From Ciona savignyi (taxonomy: Eukaryota > Chordata > Ascidiacea > Phlebobranchia > Cionidae), in contig CH001352.1 in the NCBI GenBank assembly GCA_000149265.1, positions 493,541 through 557,540 of the forward strand: DNA of 64,000 bases, given 5' to 3'. Position 1 is the stretch's first letter. Every line of letters starts with the position of its first letter. Below the pieces are notes generated by a model that ran no database searches, had not been told where the DNA came from, and saw nothing but the letters and a program-made list of their open reading frames with translations. The position numbers and the translations under genes are program-made. This document shows positions 58,101 through 64,000 of the stretch, in pieces.

Positions 58101-60971
58101 ATTTGCTTTGGAGAATGGGTTTGACTGGATTGATTTTAAATTCAACGTTCCTCACGCAAGCCATATGGGCGGAGTTTGGGAGAGGCAAATCCAAACAGCT
58201 AGACGAGCGTTGGAACCATTACTTGCCAAGTGCGGCGAGCAACTTGATGACGAAGCCTTTAGTACGTTCCTAACTGAAGTTGAAAATATAGTAAATTCAA
58301 GGCCATTAACGGTGGAGACTTTAAACGACCCAGGAGCACCAGAACCCCTAACACCCAATCACCTTCTAACTATGAAACAGCGGCCTATGTTCTCACCTTG
58401 CAGTAAGTTCCAAGCGGGTGATTTGTATTGCCGTCGCCGTTGGAGGCGTGTACAGTTCTTGGCAAATCAATTTTGGACAAGGTGGCGAAAAGAATTTCTG
58501 CAATCACTACAGGCTAGAAAGAAATGGCAAAAGAAAGAACTCAATCTCGAGAATGGCGATATTGTGTTGCTTCAAGAAAAGGACGTTAAAAGAAATCAAT
58601 GGAAGTTGGCTAGAGTGCTATCTACATTTCCAAGTGAGGATGGGCAAATTCGCAAGGTACAAATCCTAGTAGCCGATGGCCATAGAGACATAAGCGGGAA
58701 GCGAGTTAGGTCACCAACCGTGTTGGATAGACCAATTCATTCATTGGTGCTGCTAATACGAGGAGACGAGGGAGGCGCCGTCGAGAACGAGGGAGGCGCC
58801 GTCGAGAACGAGGGAGGCGCCGTCGAGAACGAGGGAGGCGCCGTCGAGAACGATGGAGGCGCCGTCGAGAACGATGGGGGCGCCGTTGAGAACGATGGAG
58901 GCGCCGTCGAGAACGATGGAGGCGCCGTCGAGAATGATGGAGGCGCCGTCGAGAATGATGGAGGCGCCGTCGAGAACGATGGAGGCGCCGTCGAGAACGA
59001 TAGAAGCGACGTCGAGAACGATAGAAGCGACGTCGAGAACGATAGAAGCGACGTCGAGAACGATAGAAGCGACGTCGAGAACGATAACGGTGAAAGGTGA
59101 TCGTGGACGATAAACTTGCGTAGTTCAGACGCAAATAGACGATTCCCCGACGAAGAGCCTTAAATGATCTGATTTTCGTGTACAGTTTAGAGTCGTCATG
59201 TGTGTTGTGTTAAGTGTAAAATTGTTTAAATTTTAGGGGAGCCATGTTCTGTCCCCAGCTTAATTTTTACGTCATTGCATGCATCACCAATTGAACCGCA
59301 TGATCGAGTATGAGATGCATGCAATACGTGGCCAGTCCTCTTTTTACATTTCATTTTTTATGGTAGTTCTGTAGTGAACGGAACCTTGCGTTGTATTTCA
59401 CGTCTAAGTAATTTTGGTCTTCTGTAGTTCACAGGAGGGTTAAAAGGCACAAATTTCAGGTGGATAAAATGTGTTTTATGCTATACCGTAGTAATTTTCC
59501 ATTGCTAAATTTGTTTCCATTATTTTTAGTTACACTTCGCCACGTCATCACGCATCAACATCTACTTTGTATGTCAATGGTTAGTGTAATACAAAACAAA
59601 ATTCAGAGTGGCGCGTAAGACTGAGTTCTGCCGACAGTCCGAAAAAGATTAGGCACACGGCGCTGCCGAAACAGCTAGTGTTATTAAAAACTTAATTGAT
59701 AGAAACTTTTGATTTATTTTCGGAACGCGACATACCTGGTAAAGTCGATGTAATGTAGGTGACGAATGAATATAGTCGGTGTAGGGAGGACAGACCATGA
59801 ATGCACCAGTTCTTCCTGGAATGTCATATGAGATAAGTTTATATGAGTTATTTGACAAAAACGTGGGATATATATAGCCTAACCAAGGATATGATAATCA
59901 TGTTTATCCCCGTGCATGGGAAAACGCAATGGGCGCTAACACACGAGCAATCGTCAGACCATGCCTCGTTGTTCACAATCGGGTTACCGGAGCTATTGCA
60001 GTGTGTTGTGTATGATTGAGGCGTTCCTTTCATTTGGTCAAACTTATTAACCCACTAGGCTCAGGCAATGACCGTTAAGTGCATTGCGCAAGCACACAAC
60101 CGACAAGCTAGCGACCAGTTTTGAACCTGAAACCCTTCGACTCAAACGCGACGCACTAACCCACCACGATATTCGGTCGGATAGCCAGTCCGTTAAAGCG
60201 ACACGAACAAGGGTATTTCCCAATATTTCTCTTTATGTAAGCCTTCTTTAACAGCTATGTTATACACGCATAGTTAACGAATTATGTGCAACTGTAATTT
60301 GCATAATTCGTCACCTGTTCCGTGAGGTTTAACTTCTGTTTGATGAACGGTTTACTTTCCAAATGCAATTTAAACAGCGCCTCCTCGTGTCGAGATAATT
60401 GGATAATGATCCTCCGCATGGTGGTGCTGGCGCGCTTAGGTGCACGGTTGTACACAACAGAGCCCACAAAATTAGTTAGGAGCTCGTTTCCTGTAAATAA
60501 CTTTGTTAGTTTATTTATTATTTACTATGTGTGCAGTTTATTTAAGCCAATCTGATCGAAAAAATAGGAAAAAATTGTTTTTAAACATTTATTTTTTCAA
60601 TTTTATTTTCCAATTTTATTATTTATGTAGGTTTGGTGGCCACGTCTAAATATACCGAAAGTAAAAAAGTGATTGGTTTTTAGACATGTTTTGCTTTTTT
60701 CCCATTTTTGGAAATATTAATAAAAGTCTTGCTTCGTGTTTTCATTGTGGAAAATAAACTTAATCTTAGCAAAAGTTTCTCACATAAACGCAACATAAAT
60801 CAATAAATTTTATCGTCTGCGTGTCAATTGTTAACTCAACCGCATATTACCTGGTTGGCTCTGTGACGTCATAGATGTTTCTTGCCGACTTAATATGATC
60901 ACTTGAAATGAAATGCACATGAAGCCCAATAACAAAAACACACTCAAAACTGCACGAGGTACTAAGCGCAT
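49161..60971 (-). CDS. UST: Uronyl/heparan-type 2-O-sulfotransferase, 8 exons, 323 aa
   Basis: Exons in coding order: 60851-60971, 60315-60490, 59736-59815, 51905-52088, 51294-51391, 50283-50402, 49821-49861, 49161-49312. They sum to 324 codons including TGA, with consistent phases throughout. The enzyme is a type II Golgi protein moving sulfate from PAPS to the 2-position of uronic acid in dermatan/chondroitin or heparan sulfate. The anchor is VLSVFLLLGFMCISFQVII near residues 8-26. The PAPS 5'-phosphosulfate loop is YNRAPKRAST (Lys near residue 59), the 3'-phosphate site YINVIREPVARYVS. FIRHLHYIDFTRF, CGHDDRC and TEWTLERAKQNV are closer to UST than to HS2ST, so I prefer UST; a tunicate paralogue is possible. 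An insert lengthens the region before YINVIREP. The start follows directly after TTCTTGCAG. The third intron contains a BEL retroelement. Confidence 0.92.
49551..49762 (-). mobile_element. SINE copy, tail lost
   Basis: Head and most of the body on the minus strand, in the last sulfotransferase intron, about 60 bp from exon 49821-49861. Confidence 0.75.
49945..50275 (-). mobile_element. SINE copy, diverged, with duplicated block
   Basis: Full span from GGATAGGATAGAATA to the head, but worn and with a partial repeat of the TTACC/GGTTACACCGG segment. It ends 8 bp from exon 50283-50402. Confidence 0.65.
50622..50925 (+). mobile_element. Full-length tRNA-derived SINE
   Basis: Very close to the reference copy at 18854, with intact boxes and a two-pentamer tail. 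Likely a young insertion. Confidence 0.9.
51411..51500 (+). mobile_element. Second-family tRNA-like SINE fragment
   Basis: GGTCGTGTGGCATAATGG and TTAGTGCGACTGATACA form a tRNA-like 5' half; a second worn head (GGTCGTGCGGCC) follows. Confidence 0.5.
51505..51795 (-). mobile_element. SINE copy, diverged
   Basis: Minus-strand body and head (TTCGGCTGACC), tail absent. Ends about 110 bp from exon 51905-52088. Confidence 0.6.
52256..52409 (-). mobile_element. Copy of the second tRNA-like SINE family
   Basis: Best head of this family: on the minus strand GGTCGTGTGGCCGAATGG followed by TTAACCCGACCGATACA and a GGTTCGAAAC box. A second head trace lies at the low end. Confidence 0.55.
52504..52936 (+). 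repeat. 5' LTR of the BEL/Pao element
   Basis: 433 bp, TG...CA ends. Holds TACCGCCACTTCGCC where the 3' copy lacks four bases. Confidence 0.93.
52983..59100 (+). pseudogene. BEL/Pao gag-pol, interrupted by three frame changes and one stop
   Basis: Gag starts at 52983 with a coiled-coil-rich region, then cysteine knuckles near 54490-54690 (CYYCKGRHHIDDC, CFSCGSSQDHIARYC). A protease site reads LDAQSNNSF near 54830. The reverse transcriptase includes IRVVFDCSA, FTADIEGMFHQFH and a YVDDG box near 56150. RNase H shows HHFADAST and WSDSK. The integrase has an HHCC region near 57610-57750, DD35E core segments and the C-terminal DUF5641-type region near 58430. As written the frame changes by +1 near 56108, stops at TAA 56938-56940, shifts by -1 near 57540 and by +1 near 58014. 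The frame is otherwise well kept. A repeat-encoded acidic tail ends the last frame at 59100. Confidence 0.9.
58768..59082 (+). repeat. 21-bp minisatellite encoding a 7-residue repeat at the pol C-terminus
   Basis: Fifteen 21-bp units, exactly 315 bp. Four encode EGGAVEN, seven DGGAVEN and four DRSDVEN. All stay in frame with the integrase region. The antisense reading gives an Arg/Ser-rich frame that is only a shadow. Confidence 0.92.
59245..59673 (+). repeat. 3' LTR of the BEL/Pao element
   Basis: 429 bp, same ends as the 5' copy, followed by the GCTAG duplication. Confidence 0.93.
59884..60185 (-). mobile_element. Full-length SINE
   Basis: Nearly complete copy on the minus strand in sulfotransferase intron 2. 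The tail is reduced to GGATATGATAATCATG. Confidence 0.85.
60628..60768 (+). repeat. Short interspersed repeat with AATAAACTTAATC end
   Basis: Third copy of the repeat described at 25085 (GGTTTGGTGGCCACGTC, TCTTGCTTCGTGTTTTCAT), in sulfotransferase intron 1. Confidence 0.55.
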
Positions 60972-61337
60972 CTGCAAGAATATCTGAGATGTATATTCTT
61001 TCCTGTAAGCCCTGTAACCTTGACGTCTATGTAAATAAGCCCTTGAAGCCAACTGCCTTTGTATAAACCCTTTTTTGGATGTTTTAATACTGACACCAAT
61101 ATGATTTTGTAGATCAGGAGAAAAATTCCACAAAAATACACCCTGAAGCACTTATACTGTAAATCTTAGAAACAAAGCCCTGCAACAGCATAGGATAAGC
61201 GCTATCACTCCAATCTCTGCATAGCTTCTAGTGTTTTACAAATCACTTCATTCCGGCACGATTTTTCGCTTGAGCAGAGGCTAGATAACTCCTTGTCACG
61301 CGTGGTTGGTTGATTATCGGAATGAAATTGAAGTCAA

Positions 61338-61470
61338 CCCAGCGATACAAAACGCAGATTTACACAACGGAATCAAAACAAAAACATCTGTGTCTAAAAT
61401 TAAAATCGGCCATGCGATACAAAACGCAGATTTACACAACGGAATCAAATCAAAAACATCTGTGTCTAAC
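61338..61470. repeat. 68-bp tandem duplication
   Basis: GCGATACAAAACGCAGATTT and ACATCTGTGTCTAA each occur twice in the same order, with few differences. It creates a short repetitive open frame of no evident meaning. Confidence 0.75.
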
Positions 61471-63359
61471 AGGTGTTGTTATTAGTCTGACTCCTGTGTG
61501 CTTTGCAATTCATAAAGCGATGTGGGTAAAACCAAAAAGAGGGAAACTGCACTCTAAAATGAAGATTAAGGTGTAATCGTTGGTTTAAGGGCTGTGGTTT
61601 TAGTTAACGTTAGTTCTAAAATTGAGATTAGTATTTGAGAAAACTTAGAATTAGTTTCCATAATTTTATTAAGCAGTTTACCTCCTGCCCTCTTTCCACC
61701 CTTTAGGAATAACCAGTCAAGCGGCAACGCCCTGTAACTCAGATTTGATACAGTGTTACACCACAACCAGCACCTGTTCGGTCAAGGCTGACTCGAATTA
61801 AAATCTTTTGCGCGCAGTCTGACATTAAAATTTACTTTAAAACAATTGACCACCCAAACGACGCGCTAAGTTCAATACTAACCTACGAACACTTGTACAC
61901 ATATGACCTTGGGAACGAAGCGTCATTTACTACGTTTCCATGTCCATTTGTGTACTGCGCCTAAAAGCATAGCCTGCTGTTAGAATAAACCGCCTGGCCG
62001 ATCAGGCGCAAAATCCCTCGCGTTTCCATAACCATGTTTCGTTCACACACACATTACCGCTCTCGCACATACATATTTAAACACAAAACCGAATTGCAAT
62101 CACCTGCAAAGCAAGAGATGTGTGTTGTTTTACTCCCTTAACATTTTATCAGTAAATGTGTCGAGTTTCTTCTTGTTTCTTTTTAGTGTTAATGGCTGTG
62201 GGATTCAGGAGATTTTATGGTTGGAGTGCCTATGTCTTGCACTAAATCTGGCCTGAAGTTATTAAGACTCCGAAATGACTTCGACATTCTGAACTCCGTC
62301 TCGAAAGGTTTCGTTATTGTAGCTAATAAGTTGACACAGTTAAATACATGCGGTTAAACTGATTTTATACATGCCTGGAGCTGCGCAGGCGATTATATAT
62401 AGTACGCATTCAAGTAACCTATATGCGTTTTCGACACCGAACTGAAAAATAAAATATGTCCACGGCGTGGCGGCTTATGTTATATGGTAAGAAGATTAGA
62501 TGCGAAGTACCGGTGCCCGATTGACAGGCCGCCAGAAGACAATTTGACAATCTAAAGGAAATGATTCACAGGCCAGAGAAAACAGCTACAGTTGTGCATG
62601 CATTAAAGGGCTCACTCCATCTATTAAAAAACTAATATAATGCGCAAAAAGATATTACACAAGCTACGAATTTACTACAGACAGTACTAATATACGGAAA
62701 ACGAAACTAAGCAAAAATTTATATACTAATCCCTATCACTGCCTTAAAATCGTTGAGTTTACGGAATTATACAGAAATTGTTACTCATCCCTAACTCACC
62801 TTACATTAATGTAGTTTACAGATAATCTTTAATTAGCTGTGTGTATAATTTCCGTTCTCTGTAGCTCAATTGACAACATAGCTTATAATAGTCAGTCTAA
62901 TGTGGTTCTCAATCTTTTTGTCCCCGTGACGCACCCGGCACCAACTAAAAAACGAACCGGCGAACTTTGCACGTGGAGTCAAAACAATATGCTAAATACT
63001 CACACAATTTGGGAAAAATACGAAAAATTAAAAGTTTAATTTAAATATTTCATCACCATTTTTTTACATAACGAAATTACTGTTTCTTGAGCGCTCTTGC
63101 TGTTCGGAAGTTATTGTAAAACTAACGTTACAATGGAAAAGAGCGAACTAGGCACTAACCATTTAGTAGTTTCTTCTAAGAGTTGCCAATAGTTCAAAGA
63201 GAAAAGAAAAATATGAAAAAAACTTATTACTTATTTCAGTTAGTCATCTGATAGCTTTGCAAAACAGTTGTTAGTTTCTATACTTGAAATTAATGTGGTT
63301 AATATAACAAACAACATTATAACACTAAAAACACTGAAAATCGTCATATTCATTACCTA

Positions 63360-63475
63360 AGCCAGGTTACTGGAGCTATTGTCGCGTGTTTTATATGAAA
63401 CATTTGAACAGTTTTTGTTCAACCAATTAATACATAGGGTTTAGGCAACGTTTGCTAAGTGCTAAAGACGATCAG
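63360..63475 (-). mobile_element. SINE trace
   Basis: GGTTACTGGAGCTATTG and a worn body segment match the SINE core on the minus strand. Confidence 0.5.
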
Positions 63476-64000
63476 CCACTGTAATTGAAAAGTTTCATAA
63501 CATCTTTATAATTAGCCTGCAGGCTTTTGTACATTCGCCGCGTAAACAATATGAAACCACACCTTACATTTCGTAACAAGTATACATTAGCTATGTTTAC
63601 TATATATAATCTTGAATGTATAATACATAAGCTAAGATGCGGTTAACTTGTACGCATACAATTTAAAACCGAAAAAATGGCTTGACAATATAGTCCTGGT
63701 GTTGTAATATGCTTGAAATGTGAACTTGATTTGAATATTTAACAAAGTAGCCTGATGGGCCGATATTCTAAGCTTTTGCTAGCACTGGCACCTTAGACTT
63801 AGGATTCGCTATTATACTGAACGCTTCCGCATTTAAACTATTCTTTTAAGGAAACTCAATTGTGTCTAAAAATCTGTGCATAGAAAGCATGCAAGATTTT
63901 TTAATTCAAGTTTGGTTCTTTTGAATTATTATTTCTTTTGAATCCAAATTTCACGAGATTTACACGTATAGAGATAAAATCCCTTACTGAACAGCTTTCT

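Larger units (their letters stand above)
52504..59673 (+). mobile_element. BEL/Pao LTR retrotransposon, 7170 bp, with 5-bp target duplication
   Basis: Two LTRs (433 and 429 bp) start TGTTCTG and end GAAACA. The target duplication GCTAG is at 52499-52503 and 59674-59678. A purine-rich tract (TTTTAGGGGAGCC) precedes the 3' LTR. Domain order gag, protease, RT, RNase H, integrase is that of BEL/Pao. It lies antisense in intron 3 of the sulfotransferase. The LTRs differ visibly only by one 4-bp indel, so the insertion is young. Confidence 0.95.
60972..64000. other. Region without a recognised gene
   Basis: Beyond the sulfotransferase start I see no supported exon on either strand. Contents: a pyrimidine-poor acceptor-like TTCTTGCAG next to the start codon, a tandem duplication at 61338-61470, a hAT-like left end near 62900 (TGTGGTTCTCAATC) without a partner, and a SINE trace at 63360-63475. 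Distal promoter sequence of the sulfotransferase is likely here. Confidence 0.5.

Noticed and set aside
58706..59134. Arg/Ser-rich protein on the minus strand
   Set aside because: It is the antisense reading of the 21-bp minisatellite at the end of the retroelement.
62839..63039. Gene or complete hAT element near 62900
   Set aside because: Only one possible terminal sequence is seen, with no matching end or target duplication; the open frame has no recognisable motif.

Overview
The window looks like nuclear DNA of an ascidian tunicate, most probably a Ciona species. It is AT-rich, genes are split into many small exons by short introns, candidate spliced-leader acceptors sit next to start codons, and there are dozens of copies of a tRNA-derived SINE ending in TATCC pentamers, plus short repeats ending in AAACTAAACTAA. 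The species call is an inference from these features. All exon boundaries were read by eye from splice sites, codon phase and family similarity.

Layout. (1) 127-1983, minus: a single-exon acidic protein of unknown function. (2) 2974-17258, minus: a 19-exon EXTL3-type glycosyltransferase (GT47 + GT64, about 953 aa). (3) 17259-19844: a divergent intergenic region with a phased array of CRE (TGACGTCA) sites and the best full-length SINE. (4) 19845-44854, plus: a 34-exon receptor tyrosine phosphatase, about 1514 aa, whose ectodomain alternates C-type lectin and EGF domains, followed by one membrane span and tandem phosphatase domains. This architecture matches no vertebrate receptor-PTP class and is the most interesting object here. 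(5) 45839-47723, plus: a 3-exon mu-like glutathione S-transferase, 224 aa. (6) 49161-60971, minus: an 8-exon uronyl/heparan 2-O-sulfotransferase, 323 aa. Its third intron holds a 7.17 kb BEL/Pao LTR retrotransposon (52504-59673) in the opposite orientation. (7) 60972-64000: no gene recognised.

EXTL3 and the 2-O-sulfotransferase both act in glycosaminoglycan synthesis in the Golgi. The lectin-bearing phosphatase between them could read extracellular glycans, but a functional link is speculation.

Mobile DNA is dense. There are about 30 SINE pieces, five hAT-type MITEs (three with perfect 8-bp target duplications), and two near-identical TTAA-flanked piggyBac-type MITEs that bracket the catalytic exons of the phosphatase. 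Several conserved coding exons carry one-base insertions: two in the phosphatase, two plus a lost GT donor in one EXTL3 exon, and several lesions in the otherwise young retroelement. Either the assembled haplotype has many small errors here or several of these copies are really damaged.
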